Origin: Rhodocyclaceae bacterium
Lineage (GTDB): Bacteria; Pseudomonadota; Gammaproteobacteria; Burkholderiales; Rhodocyclaceae
Direction of reading: 5' to 3'
NCBI GenBank assembly: GCA_006218025.1
Contig: VBWA01000021.1
Span: 34,008 to 98,007 of the forward strand
DNA: 64,000 nucleotides
This document shows positions 46,122 through 56,662 of this stretch, one piece after another. Each line of letters begins with the position of its first letter. Within the stretch, counting starts at the first letter, position 1. The translations under genes were made by a program, and so were the position numbers. Under the pieces are notes generated by a model. That model saw only the letters and a list, made by a program, of their open reading frames with translations. It made no database searches and was not told where the DNA came from.

Positions 46122-47060
46122 TCAGGCAGGTACCGTCTTGACGCTGATCAGCAGCTGCATGGCGGCCGCCAGCAGCGCCGCGGCGCAGACGCTGTGCGCA
46201 ATCGCGAGGTGGAGGCTCAAGCCGCTCAGAATGGTCAGCACGCCCAGCGTGAACTGGACCAGCAGCAACGCCAGCAGCAAGGCAGCGCTCTGCCGTGTCG
46301 CCGGCTGCGCCAGCGCCCGCAGACCACCGAAGCCGAGCAGCAGCAGGGTCGCGACGGCGCAGTAGCGGTGCAGCAGGTGCAGCGCAACGCCGCCGTCATC
46401 GCCCATCGATGCCGCAGCGACGACGCGGGTGAAGGGATTGAGCGCACTCCAGCCTGCGGGCGCGGGCCAGGAGGCGTCGATGCAGCCGGGCAGGAAGGGG
46501 CAGGCAGTCGCCGCGTAGCGTGCGCCGATCAGGGCGCCCAGCGCCATGGTCAGCGCCAGCGTCCCCAGCCCCGCATGCAGCAGCGCGGCGGGACGGCGAC
46601 GGGGCGAAGGCGCTTGTTGCGTGCCAGCAGCGAGCGCCGTGCGCCATGACAGCAGAACCAGGCCGGCGCCGCCCAGGATGTTGATGAAGGCGGCCCACGC
46701 CCGATGCGGGTCGGCGCTCCAGATGCCGACGAAGGTGAGCACGATCATCAGCACCAGCAGGGCGGTGGCGTAGCGCGCCGGCGGCTGGATCGGCTGCGGG
46801 CGCAGGCATTGCCAGGCCAGGACGAATCCGAGCAGCAGCGCGGATGAGGCCACGACGCGGTGCAGGATGCGCGCCGCGTCGCTGTGCCGATACGGCCCGT
46901 CGACCAGCAACTGGCCATAGCAGTGGGGCCACGGGCTGCAGCCGAGGCCGGCGCCGTTGAGGCGGATGTAGGCGCTGACCAGCAGGATCAGAAATGACAA
47001 TGCCGTCAGCAGCAATGCCAGGTTTCTGATTCTGCGCAGACGGGCGTCGCGAGACTCCAT
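46122..47060 (-). CDS. CtaA/Cox15-type heme A synthase
   Basis: A 312-residue membrane protein with about eight hydrophobic helices. YIRLNGAGLGCSPWPHCYGQ and ILHRVVASS are the first heme-binding half. The second half has ALIGARYAATACPFLPGC and LHLLHRYCAV. The paired Cys and His fit heme A synthase, which oxidises heme O for aa3-type oxidase. The ATG at 47060 is preferred over a GTG at 47066. It lies 28 nt downstream of the DUF4126 gene. No oxidase subunits are in the window. Confidence 0.85.
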   Translation of the reverse strand: MESRDARLRRIRNLALLLTALSFLILLVSAYIRLNGAGLGCSPWPHCYGQLLVDGPYRHSDAARILHRVVASSALLLGFVLAWQCLRPQPIQPPARYATALLVLMIVLTFVGIWSADPHRAWAAFINILGGAGLVLLSWRTALAAGTQQAPSPRRRPAALLHAGLGTLALTMALGALIGARYAATACPFLPGCIDASWPAPAGWSALNPFTRVVAAASMGDDGGVALHLLHRYCAVATLLLLGFGGLRALAQPATRQSAALLLALLLVQFTLGVLTILSGLSLHLAIAHSVCAAALLAAAMQLLISVKTVPA

Positions 47061-47088
47061 GACCACGCGGTTCGCCCCTGCGATGCGC

Positions 47089-47721
47089 CTAGGGATTGGT
47101 ACCCGCCGTCGGTCGCGGCAGCGAGAACCCGCGGATCACGCCGGCAATGTTGCGCCACAGGATCGGCAGCAGCCATACGATCAGCGCCACCAACAGCACC
47201 AGCAGCGCCAGCATCAGCCAGGGATGCGCGAACATCAGCCACAGCCAGGTGAGGACCACGACGTCCTCGCCGAAGGATGCGGCAAGGTTGGTGAATGGCT
47301 CGGGCGAAGCATTGATGATGGCGCGCGTACCCGCCTTGGTGAAGTGCGTGCCGGCCGCCAGCGTGCCACCCATAATCGCCATCGCTGTCTGCCATTCGAC
47401 ACCCTGACCGCCGAACACCATGGCTGCAAGCGCCGCGCCGGCTGGAATGCGGATGAAGGTATGCACCGTGTCCCACACCGAATCGAGCAGGGGAATCTTG
47501 TCGGCGAAGAATTCGACGACCAGCATGACACCGGCAGCGCCCAGAACCCACGGATGCTCGAGCAGATGCAGACCCTCCGGCAGCACCAGCCAGCCCAGCT
47601 TGCCGGCGAGACCGACAACGAACAGCGTGGTGTAAAGGCGGACTCCGGAAGCCCAGCCGAGCCCCATGGCCAGCGCCAGCAGCGCGGCGAGGTCCATCGG
47701 CAAATGGGCAAGATCAATCAT
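47089..47721 (-). CDS. DUF4126 membrane protein
   Basis: A 210-residue protein with about six hydrophobic segments. LAMGLGWASGVRLYTTLFVVGLAG and VEFFADKIPLLDSVWDTVHTFIRIPAGAAL are the family signature. The role is unknown. It is probably co-transcribed with the heme A synthase gene. Confidence 0.82.
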   Translation of the reverse strand: MIDLAHLPMDLAALLALAMGLGWASGVRLYTTLFVVGLAGKLGWLVLPEGLHLLEHPWVLGAAGVMLVVEFFADKIPLLDSVWDTVHTFIRIPAGAALAAMVFGGQGVEWQTAMAIMGGTLAAGTHFTKAGTRAIINASPEPFTNLAASFGEDVVVLTWLWLMFAHPWLMLALLVLLVALIVWLLPILWRNIAGVIRGFSLPRPTAGTNP

Positions 47722-47793
47722 CGATGCTCCGCGTCCTGGAAAAACTCACACGGCTCTACTATAGCCCTCGAGGGAAATACCTCAAGCCACCCG

Positions 47794-49431
47794 CTAGGCA
47801 TAGGCGGGATAGTGCGGATCGAACACATGCGCCTGCACCTGCGCGCGCAGGTCGTCGCTTCGCGGTTTGGCGGCCAGCCCGCGCTGGTAGGCCACCTCGG
47901 CCACCGCGACAGCGATGCGGGCCGAGACTTCGCGAATGTTCGCCAGGGGCGGGAACAGGCTGCCTTGATCGAGGTCCGCCGCCGTGACCTGCGACGCCAG
48001 GGTATGGGCGGCAGCGAGGAACATCTCGTCGGTGATTCGCGTGGCACCGCAGGCGATCGCACCAAGCCCGACGCCCGGAAAGATGTAGCAGTTGTTGCCC
48101 TGGCGCGGCACCAGCGTCTTGCCGCCGTACTGCACCGGCAGGAAGGGGCTGCCGCAGGCGAACAGGGCGCGGCCGTCGGTGCCCTGATAAGCCTGCTCCG
48201 CCGTGCATTCGGCCTTCGAGGTCGGATTGGACAGCGCGAACACGATGGGACGCTGGTTGCCGTCGGCCATCGCGCGCAGCACCTCCGGCGTGAAGGTGCC
48301 GCCCACCGCCGCGACACCGATGATTGCCGTCGGCTGCAGCGCCTTCAGCGCCGAGAGGAAATCGGCGACCTGGGCATGCTCGTGGGCGTAGGGCAGCTTC
48401 TGCGCCGCCAGCCCCTCGCGCGACTTCACCACCAGGCCCTTGGAGTCAACCAGCCAGCAGTGCTGCCGCGCTTCGGCGGCGTCGACGCCCTGGGCCACCA
48501 TCGCCGCCACGAGCAGGTCGGCGATGCCGGTAGCCGCCTCGCCGGCGCCGAGGAAGAGGAATTTCTCGTCGGCCAGCTTCGTCCCCTTGACGCGCAGCGC
48601 GGACAGCACGCCGGCCACCGCGACGGAAGCAGTGCCCTGGATGTCGTCGTTGAAGGTGCAGATGCGGTTGCGATACCTTTCCAGCAGGCGGAAGGCGTTG
48701 TGATTGGCGAAGTCCTCGAACTGGATGATGACATCCGGGAACACCTCGCGCGCCGCGGTGATGAACTCGTCAATCAATTCGTCATAGGCCGGGCCGGTCA
48801 CCCGGTGGCGGCGCAGGCCGACATAGTAGGGGTCGTTCAGCAGGGTTTCGTTGTTGGTGCCCATGTCCAGCGTCACCGGCAGGCAGAGCGCCGGATTTAC
48901 GCCGGCGCAGGCCGTATACAGCGACAGCTTGCCGACCGGAATGCCCATGCCGTTGGCGCCCTGGTCGCCCAGACCGAGAATGCGCTCGCCGTCGGTGACG
49001 ACGATGATGCCGGCCTTGAGCGGCCAGTTGCGCAGGATATCGGCAATGCGGCCGCGATCATTGACGCCGATGAACATGCCGCGCGGCCGCTGGAAGATAT
49101 GCCCGTAACGCTGGCAGGCCAGGCCGACCGTCGGCGTGTAGATCAGGGGCATGATTTCATCGACGTTGTCGCAGACGACGCGGAAGAACAGGGCCTCGTT
49201 GCGATCGTGCAGGGAGCACAAGGCGACGAACTTTTCCAGCGGATCGGCAATACCGCGCAGGCTCGCCAGAAACCGCGCCATCTGCTCGTCCTGGCTATGC
49301 ACATGCGGCGGCAACAGGCCGCGCAGCCCCAGTGCATCGCGCTCGACCTCGGTAAAGGCGGTGCCCTTGTTGCGCAGCGGGTCGTGCAGCAGTTGTACGC
49401 CGTGCGGAGTCCCGGCCAGGCTTGTCTTCAT
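47794..49431 (-). CDS. maeA: NAD-dependent malic enzyme
   Basis: A 545-residue protein. PLIYTPTVGLACQRYGHIF is the malic-enzyme signature, VTDGERILGLGDQGANGMGI carries substrate residues, and FNDDIQGTASVAVAG binds the metal. FLGAGEAATGIADLL is the dinucleotide fold. Length and lack of a PTA-like domain fit the SfcA/MaeA form. It decarboxylates malate to pyruvate. A ribosome-binding site AGGAGG lies upstream of ATG 49431. A short copy of its 5' end seems to lie at 58814-58909. Confidence 0.9.
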   Translation of the reverse strand: MKTSLAGTPHGVQLLHDPLRNKGTAFTEVERDALGLRGLLPPHVHSQDEQMARFLASLRGIADPLEKFVALCSLHDRNEALFFRVVCDNVDEIMPLIYTPTVGLACQRYGHIFQRPRGMFIGVNDRGRIADILRNWPLKAGIIVVTDGERILGLGDQGANGMGIPVGKLSLYTACAGVNPALCLPVTLDMGTNNETLLNDPYYVGLRRHRVTGPAYDELIDEFITAAREVFPDVIIQFEDFANHNAFRLLERYRNRICTFNDDIQGTASVAVAGVLSALRVKGTKLADEKFLFLGAGEAATGIADLLVAAMVAQGVDAAEARQHCWLVDSKGLVVKSREGLAAQKLPYAHEHAQVADFLSALKALQPTAIIGVAAVGGTFTPEVLRAMADGNQRPIVFALSNPTSKAECTAEQAYQGTDGRALFACGSPFLPVQYGGKTLVPRQGNNCYIFPGVGLGAIACGATRITDEMFLAAAHTLASQVTAADLDQGSLFPPLANIREVSARIAVAVAEVAYQRGLAAKPRSDDLRAQVQAHVFDPHYPAYA

Positions 49432-49538
49432 GAATTTCCTCCTGTGGCCATCGAAAAGGCGGAAAGCCTGTCGGCAATACTAGCCCTGTCCGCGGCGTGC
49501 GACAATTGCGGAGATCCACGATGGCAGGCAATCTTCCT

Positions 49539-49600
49539 GAATCGATGCTCGATTCCATGTCCCTCGGGCATGAAATCACCTCAGTTATTCAAGCTATACT
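49539..49600 (+). promoter_or_regulatory. Candidate operator and promoter of the ugp operon
   Basis: A perfect inverted repeat GAATCGA-TGC-TCGATTC (49539-49555) lies about 40 nt upstream of a -10 TATACT (49595-49600). The start codon is at 49657. The -35 is weak (TGAAAT), which suggests an activator could bind the palindrome. Confidence 0.5.
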
Positions 49601-49656
49601 CGCGCGGAATTCCCTGTCGATATTTTCAGAAACCAGCGTACCCAGAGGAGAACACC

Positions 49657-50967
49657 ATGAAATCCAAGACACTCGCTGCCGCACTATTCACCGTCGGCGT
49701 CCTCGCCGCCCCCGCTGCTCAGGCCCAGACCGAAATTCAGTGGTGGCATTCGATGGGGGGCGCGCTCGGCGAGGCGCTCAACGGACTGGCGACAAAGTTC
49801 AACGAAAGCCAGAAGGAATACAAGGTCGTCGCCGTCTACAAAGGCTCCTACCCCGAGTCGATGACCGGAGCGATTGCGGCTTTCCGCGCCGGCAACGCGC
49901 CGCACATGTTGCAGGTGTTCGAAGTCGGCACCGCGACCATGATGGCGGCCAAGGGCGCGATCGTGCCGGTGACCAAGGTGATGGCGGACGCCAAGGAGCC
50001 GTTCGACCCGAAGGCCTACCTGCCCACCGTGACGGGCTACTACTCGGACCTGCAGGGCAACATGCTGTCCTTCCCCTTCAACAGCTCGACCGCGCTTTTC
50101 TACATCGACCGGAACAAGTTCAAGGCGGCCGGCCTGCCGCCGGTACCACCCAAGACCTGGAAGGAATTGATCGCCGTGGCAGAGAAGCTGAAGGCGGCCG
50201 GGCAGGACTGTGTTTATACGTCCGGCTGGCCATCCTGGGTACACATCGAGAACTTCAGCGCCTGGCACAACGTGCCGATCGGCACCAAGCAGAACGGCAT
50301 GGGCGGCTTCGACACTGAATTCACCATAAATTCGCCGCTGCATGTGCGCCACGTCGCGATGCTGGGCGACATGGTGAAGAAAGGCCTGTTCACTTACGCC
50401 GGGCGCACCAATCAGGCGGACTCCAAGTTCCAGTCCGGGGAGTGCGCGATGGCGACCATCAGCGCTGGCGCGCTGGCAGGCACCATCAAGGCGGGCAAGA
50501 CCGACTGGGAACTGAGTTTCCTGCCATACCACGACGACGTGAAAGGTGCCCCGCAGAACTCGATCATCGGCGGCGCTTCGGTGTGGGTGATGGGCGGCAA
50601 GAAAACGGACGAGTACAAGGGCGTGGCGAAATTCCTGTCCTTCCTCTCGCAACCCGAAATCCAGATGGGATGGCACACCACCACGGGCTACGTGCCGATC
50701 ACCAAGGCCGCCTACGAACTGACGCGCAGTTCCGGGTTCTATGACAAGAACCCGGGGCGGGACACGGCCGTCAAGCAGTTGACATTGAATACGCCGACAG
50801 AGAACTCCAAAGGCCTGCGTTTCGGCAATTTTGTGCAGGGACGCGAGGTGATCGAGGAGGAGATGGAAGCCGTGTTCGCGGGCAAGAAGGACGCCAAGAC
50901 TGCGTTGAACGATGCCGTGAAGCGCGGCAACGAAATCCTGCGCAAATTCCAGGCAGCGAACAAGTAA
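49657..50967 (+). CDS. ugpB: Glycerol-3-phosphate ABC transporter, substrate-binding protein
   Basis: A 436-residue protein with a signal peptide ([23 protein letters not shown]). The mature start [25 protein letters not shown], then [34 protein letters not shown], is very close to UgpB. Residues binding the phosphate (WWHSM, the S-Y-x-E-S motif) are kept. It delivers sn-glycerol-3-phosphate to UgpAE in the inner membrane. AGAGGAG lies before ATG 49657. The antisense-extended frame from 47059 is rejected. Confidence 0.92.
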   Translation: MKSKTLAAALFTVGVLAAPAAQAQTEIQWWHSMGGALGEALNGLATKFNESQKEYKVVAVYKGSYPESMTGAIAAFRAGNAPHMLQVFEVGTATMMAAKGAIVPVTKVMADAKEPFDPKAYLPTVTGYYSDLQGNMLSFPFNSSTALFYIDRNKFKAAGLPPVPPKTWKELIAVAEKLKAAGQDCVYTSGWPSWVHIENFSAWHNVPIGTKQNGMGGFDTEFTINSPLHVRHVAMLGDMVKKGLFTYAGRTNQADSKFQSGECAMATISAGALAGTIKAGKTDWELSFLPYHDDVKGAPQNSIIGGASVWVMGGKKTDEYKGVAKFLSFLSQPEIQMGWHTTTGYVPITKAAYELTRSSGFYDKNPGRDTAVKQLTLNTPTENSKGLRFGNFVQGREVIEEEMEAVFAGKKDAKTALNDAVKRGNEILRKFQAANK

Positions 50968-50989
50968 GCTCGGTCAGCAGGCACGCCGA

Positions 50990-51877
50990 ATGGAAAAGCG
51001 CGTAGTCTTCCGCTCGGCGTGGCTGCCGTATGTGTTGCTGGCGCCGCAGCTCGCCATCACCATCATTTTCTTCTTCTGGCCGGCGGGACAGGCCGTCTGG
51101 TATTCCTTCCAGTTGCAGGACGCCTTTGGCCTGCACAGCGAATTTGTCGGTTTCGACAACTTCACGGCGCTGTTCAGGGATCCGCACTATCTGGAGTCGT
51201 TCAAGACCACGGCCGTGTTCAGCGTCGCCGTGGCCGGCTCGGGTATCGTCATCTCGCTGCTGCTCGCGGTGATGGCCGACCGCGTGGTGCGCGGCTCGGT
51301 CGCACTGCTCTACAAGACGGTCCTGATCTGGCCCTACGCCGTCGCGGCCGCGGTGGCCGGGGTGCTATGGGCCTTCCTCTTCGCCCCCTCCATCGGCATC
51401 GTCACCTACATGCTGAAGGGCATGGGCGTCGATTGGAACTGGATCATCAAGGGCGACCAGGCGATGCTGCTGATCATCATCGCCTCGGTGTGGAAGCAGA
51501 TCAGCTACAACTTCCTGTTCTTCCTCGCCGGACTGCAATCGATCCCGAAGTCGCTGATCGAGGCGGCGGCGATCGACGGGGCGGGACCGACGCGGCGTTT
51601 CTGGACCATCGTGCTGCCGCTGCTGTCGCCGACCGCCTTCTTCCTGCTGGTGGTCAACATCGTCTACGCGTTTTTCGAGACCTTCGGCGTGATCGACGCC
51701 ACCACCCAGGGCGGGCCGGCGCAGGCAACCCAGATCCTGGTATACAAGGTGTACCACGACGGCGTGAAGTCGGCCGACATTGGCGGCTCCTCGGCGCAAT
51801 CGGTGATCCTGATGATCATCGTCGTCGCGCTGACAGTGATCCAGTTCCGCTACATCGAGCGCAAGGTGCAGTACTGA
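50990..51877 (+). CDS. ugpA: Glycerol-3-phosphate ABC transporter, permease A
   Basis: A 295-residue permease with six membrane segments. The EAA loop reads [24 protein letters not shown], which docks on the UgpC ATPase. The start [20 protein letters not shown] is typical. It is 22 nt after ugpB. Confidence 0.93.
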   Translation: MEKRVVFRSAWLPYVLLAPQLAITIIFFFWPAGQAVWYSFQLQDAFGLHSEFVGFDNFTALFRDPHYLESFKTTAVFSVAVAGSGIVISLLLAVMADRVVRGSVALLYKTVLIWPYAVAAAVAGVLWAFLFAPSIGIVTYMLKGMGVDWNWIIKGDQAMLLIIIASVWKQISYNFLFFLAGLQSIPKSLIEAAAIDGAGPTRRFWTIVLPLLSPTAFFLLVVNIVYAFFETFGVIDATTQGGPAQATQILVYKVYHDGVKSADIGGSSAQSVILMIIVVALTVIQFRYIERKVQY

Positions 51878-51887
51878 TGGGCGCCCC

Positions 51888-52736
51888 ATGGTAGAGAAAC
51901 GACCGTTGCTCGACTTCATCACGCACGCCGTCCTGATCGTCGGCGCGCTGTTGATCGCCTTCCCGCTCTACGTGGCCTTCGTCGCATCCACGCTGTCGCT
52001 CGAAGAGATCATGTCGGTGCCGATGCCGCTGCTGCCGGGCAGCCATTTCATCGATAACTATTCCCAGGTGCTGTTCGCCGGCTCGACCACAGGCTCGAAG
52101 GCCGCCGTGCTGGACATGCTGATCAACAGCACGGTGATGGCCTTGGCGGTGCCGCTGGGCAAGACCACCATTTCGATCCTGTCTTCGTTCGCCATCGTCT
52201 ATTTCCGCTTCCCGCTGCGCAATTTCTTTTTCTGGATGATCTTCGTCACGCTGATGCTGCCGGTCGAGGTTCGCATCATCCCGACCTTCAAGGTGATGGC
52301 CGACCTCGGCCTGCTCAATACCTATGCCGGCCTGACGCTGCCGCTGATCGCATCGGCCACCGCCACCTTCCTCTTCCGCCAGTTCTTCATGACCATTCCG
52401 GACGAACTGGCCGAGGCGGCGCGCATCGACGGCGCCGGGCCGATGCGCTTCTTCTGGGACGTGGTGGTGCCGCTGTCGAAGACCACCATGGCGGCGCTCT
52501 TCGTCATCCAGTTCATCTACGGCTGGAACCAATACCTGTGGCCGCTGCTGATCACCAGCGACGAATCGATGTACACGGTGGTGATCGGCATCAAGCGCAT
52601 GATCGTCGGCGGCGACGCGGCCAACGAGTGGAACCTGATCATGGCCACCGCGATGCTGGCCATGTTGCCGCCGGCGGCGGTGGTGTTGCTGATGCAGAAG
52701 TGGTTCGTCAAGGGACTCGTGGAAACCGAAAAATGA
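51888..52736 (+). CDS. ugpE: Glycerol-3-phosphate ABC transporter, permease E
   Basis: A 282-residue permease with six membrane segments and the EAA loop [40 protein letters not shown] is a family signature. Spacing is 10 nt to both neighbours. Confidence 0.93.
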   Translation: MVEKRPLLDFITHAVLIVGALLIAFPLYVAFVASTLSLEEIMSVPMPLLPGSHFIDNYSQVLFAGSTTGSKAAVLDMLINSTVMALAVPLGKTTISILSSFAIVYFRFPLRNFFFWMIFVTLMLPVEVRIIPTFKVMADLGLLNTYAGLTLPLIASATATFLFRQFFMTIPDELAEAARIDGAGPMRFFWDVVVPLSKTTMAALFVIQFIYGWNQYLWPLLITSDESMYTVVIGIKRMIVGGDAANEWNLIMATAMLAMLPPAAVVLLMQKWFVKGLVETEK

Positions 52737-52746
52737 GCAAACGATA

Positions 52747-53757
<1,011 letters not shown>

Positions 53758-53792
53758 GTTGCAGGCACCCTGCCCCGAGGTGATGATCGGAC

Positions 53793-55079
53793 TTAGCGGC
53801 CTGACAGGAACCGTTTCGCTTCCGTCACCGCCCTGAAGGACGTGGCGATGGCGATGCCCGCTCCGCTGCGCCCGCGTATCCAGTCCTGGTGGGCAAGAAT
53901 GACCCCGGCAGCAAACAGGCGGTCATGGTAGCGGCGGCCCTCGCGGGTCAATGGCCTGAAGGAATCATCGACTTCGATCCCGGCCCGATGTATCGGATGG
54001 CCGCGCGGGTCGGTGTAGCGGTCGCGGTACCAGTCGGCCCTGCCTGCCGGTTGGGTCACCGGCAGGTCCAGCAAGTGCTCGCGGATTCCCGCGGGATGGG
54101 CTTCGAGACCGCCGCTCAGGAACCGGCCGGTCGCCAGGATAACCGCTTGCGCATGCACCCGGATCGGGCCATAGCTGTCGCTCAGGGCGAGGGTCGCGCC
54201 GTCGCCATCGAAGCTCAGCGCGGTGACTCTTTGCTGGGGAATCAGGGTCACACCCCGCTGCGGCAACACCTGCTGGAACAGCTCACGCAGACGGATCCCC
54301 GGCACGGACGGCGGCATGGTCGGAATCTCGAAGATTTCACGGCCCGTGAGGCGCTCCAGTTCGGCCCGCACATGGTCAGGGCGGTGCATGCCGAGGATCG
54401 CCGGGAGGCCGATGACCCTGGCCGCTCCGGCAACGCCGTTCAGCGCCTCGGCCAGCTGTTCCCGGGTGGCAGGAACCTCCAGCGCCCGCGCCATGACTTC
54501 GGGATAAACCTCGCCGCGATCCATGCCGGGAAAAACCAAGCGTCGCGTGGTGAGTTGCGGCCAGCGATCGCGCAGATTGGCCACCACCTCTGCGCCGCTG
54601 AAGCCCTTCAGGCCCCGGAAATCGACGATCACACAGGGCGTGTTGGCGGCCATGGCGCGTGGCCCGGCGGCCATGGTGGCCGGCACGCAGAGCGTCTGCT
54701 TCAGGGTGCCGACCGGAGTCAATGCCGTGATATTGGAAGCCCCCGGCGCACTGTAGGCCAATCCGCAGGCGCCGAGAAAATCCGTGAATTCGGCGAAGGC
54801 CTGTTGAATATCGTCGGCAGAAACCCTGCACAGCGGATGCTTCGGCTCCGTTTCGCGCAGGCTTGCCAGCGCCTGCCAGGGGTCGGTGACGAGGCCCGCT
54901 GCGCCGCCGAGCTTGCCGATCAAATCCAGGTAGCCCGTGGTGTAGGCCAGCGCTCCGGTGTTGCCGACTTGCGCGGTGACGATCTTGCGGTTGATGGCAA
55001 AGATAGCCGCGGCAAAGCCGGCGATGCCCGAGCCGATCACCGCCAGCTGCGTGGTGAAATGTCGCGGCTCGGCAGTCAC
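53793..55079 (-). CDS. glpB: Anaerobic glycerol-3-phosphate dehydrogenase subunit B (copy 2)
   Basis: A 428-residue protein starting with GTG at 55079, which overlaps the glpA stop (GTGA). LAVIGSGIAGFAAAIFAINR is the flavin-binding start. EIPTMPPSVPGIRLRELF and AGVILAHQDWIRGRSGAGIAIAT correspond to the same motifs in copy 1. Compared with copy 1 it has a shorter central loop. It passes electrons from GlpA to the Fe-S protein encoded at 56663. Confidence 0.9.
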   Translation of the reverse strand: MTAEPRHFTTQLAVIGSGIAGFAAAIFAINRKIVTAQVGNTGALAYTTGYLDLIGKLGGAAGLVTDPWQALASLRETEPKHPLCRVSADDIQQAFAEFTDFLGACGLAYSAPGASNITALTPVGTLKQTLCVPATMAAGPRAMAANTPCVIVDFRGLKGFSGAEVVANLRDRWPQLTTRRLVFPGMDRGEVYPEVMARALEVPATREQLAEALNGVAGAARVIGLPAILGMHRPDHVRAELERLTGREIFEIPTMPPSVPGIRLRELFQQVLPQRGVTLIPQQRVTALSFDGDGATLALSDSYGPIRVHAQAVILATGRFLSGGLEAHPAGIREHLLDLPVTQPAGRADWYRDRYTDPRGHPIHRAGIEVDDSFRPLTREGRRYHDRLFAAGVILAHQDWIRGRSGAGIAIATSFRAVTEAKRFLSGR

Positions 55080-56659
55080 CGGTCGCCCTCCAGCGTGTCG
55101 AGACCGAGCAGCCCGCAATGCAGGGCCTCCGCAAGTTCCATCTGCGCCGCCTGCTGTCCCCAGATGACGCAGCGCTGGCCCTTGAAGCGTTCGTCGAAAA
55201 AGTCGCGCAGGTGCGCAAGACCAGTGGCATCCCGGTAATGGCCCTGGTCATACAAGTAAGAGCCGATGCGGATGCCGCAGAACGATCCCTGGCAGGGCCC
55301 CTTCCCCGCCCGGGAACGCAGGGCCACGGCTTCGATCGTGCGCTCCTGCTCGGCGCCCGGCGCGCCGGCGAAGATCTGCTCGATCGCCGATTGCGGCAGC
55401 ATTTCGCATTCGCAGAGAATCATGTCGTCGGCATCCCGGTCCCGATGCCAGTGTTTCAGCGCGGTAGCGGGCTCGGTCCAGCTGCAGGCTTCGTCATCGG
55501 GCAACGGAACGGTGGCGGTCATGCAGGCCTGGTCGTTGCCGAGTCGGCGGGCGACGAGATCGACAGTCTTTTCGGCCATCAGGCGGAAGGTCGTGAGCTT
55601 GCCGCCGGTGATGGTGCAGAAGTTATTCACGCCTTGCGATGCGTGGTCGAGCAGCGCAAAGCCGCGCGATGCGGCGCGGTCGCTGGCATTCCCGACGGCC
55701 TGCAGCAGCGGCCGCACCCGGGAAAAGGCCCGGATGTAGCGGGCGCCGGCCAGCGCCGGAATCATCGCGGCGCCCTCGCGGATGTTGCGGTCGATTTCCT
55801 CCACGGTGGGGCCGACGCGTTCCAGATCGTCGACGCGGGTGGAGGTGGTGCCGAGCAGGGAAACCGTACCGCCGGGCACCAGGATGTCGCCGTCGCCGGG
55901 AGGCCGCAATCGGTTGACGACGTGGTGCGCCAGGCGGTCGTTGCTGACCAGGATGGTTCCCTTCGCGTAGAGCAGGCTGACGTCGGCACAGCCCGCCAGC
56001 CGCGCGATGTTCATGGCCCACGCGCCGCCGGCGTTCACGAACTGCCTGGCACGGATCGTCAGCGGTCGATTGTGCAGATGGTCGTGGCAAATGGCGGCGC
56101 GGATTTCTCCGTCCGCCATCTCGAAGCGCAGGACTTCCGTGTGGGGACGATAGACGCTGCCGTCGATCAGCCGGGCGTGATCGACGTTCAGCAGGGCCAG
56201 GTGAAAGGGATCGATGGTGGCATCGGGTACGCGACAGGCCTTGAACAGTTTGTCCGAGAGCACGGGCTCCAGCCTTCGCGCCTCGCCGGGACTCAGTTCC
56301 TCGCAGTCGATGCCGGCATTCCGGCACAGCGCCGGAAACTTCTCGGCAAACGCCGGATCGTCGCCCTCGACCGCGACGAACAGTCCGCCGGCCGTCTCGA
56401 TGCACTGCGGCGCGAGCCGCTTCAGCAGCGCGTTTTCCTGGCGGCACTCCATCGCCGCAGCGGGATCGGTCGAGACATAACGGCCGCCCGAGTGCAGCAG
56501 GCCGTGGTTGCCGCCGGAGGCGCCGGCGCACAGGTCGCGCTTGTCGATCAGCAGGCTGTGGATGCCGCGCAGCGCGAGGTCGCGCATGATCCCGGCGCCG
56601 GTCACGCCGCCGCCGATAATGAGGACCTCGGTTTCCAGTGTCGTTGCGTCGAAGGACAT
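55076..56659 (-). CDS. glpA: Anaerobic glycerol-3-phosphate dehydrogenase subunit A (copy 2)
   Basis: A 527-residue protein. FAD motif VLIIGGGVTGAGIMRDLALRG, then GGNHGLLHSGGRYVS; the BFD-type [2Fe-2S] domain has CECEMLPQ and GKGPCQGSFC. It oxidises glycerol-3-phosphate under anaerobic conditions. It is the same family as copy 1 but diverged, so duplication was old or one copy was acquired. It sits 3 nt after the Fe-S gene stop. Confidence 0.93.
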   Translation of the reverse strand: MSFDATTLETEVLIIGGGVTGAGIMRDLALRGIHSLLIDKRDLCAGASGGNHGLLHSGGRYVSTDPAAAMECRQENALLKRLAPQCIETAGGLFVAVEGDDPAFAEKFPALCRNAGIDCEELSPGEARRLEPVLSDKLFKACRVPDATIDPFHLALLNVDHARLIDGSVYRPHTEVLRFEMADGEIRAAICHDHLHNRPLTIRARQFVNAGGAWAMNIARLAGCADVSLLYAKGTILVSNDRLAHHVVNRLRPPGDGDILVPGGTVSLLGTTSTRVDDLERVGPTVEEIDRNIREGAAMIPALAGARYIRAFSRVRPLLQAVGNASDRAASRGFALLDHASQGVNNFCTITGGKLTTFRLMAEKTVDLVARRLGNDQACMTATVPLPDDEACSWTEPATALKHWHRDRDADDMILCECEMLPQSAIEQIFAGAPGAEQERTIEAVALRSRAGKGPCQGSFCGIRIGSYLYDQGHYRDATGLAHLRDFFDERFKGQRCVIWGQQAAQMELAEALHCGLLGLDTLEGDR

Positions 56660-56662
56660 GGT

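Noticed and set aside
47059..50967. A 1,302-codon plus-strand frame ending in ugpB
   Set aside because: The first ~860 codons are antisense to CtaA, DUF4126 and malic enzyme genes. The real protein starts at 49657 with a signal peptide and ribosome-binding site.
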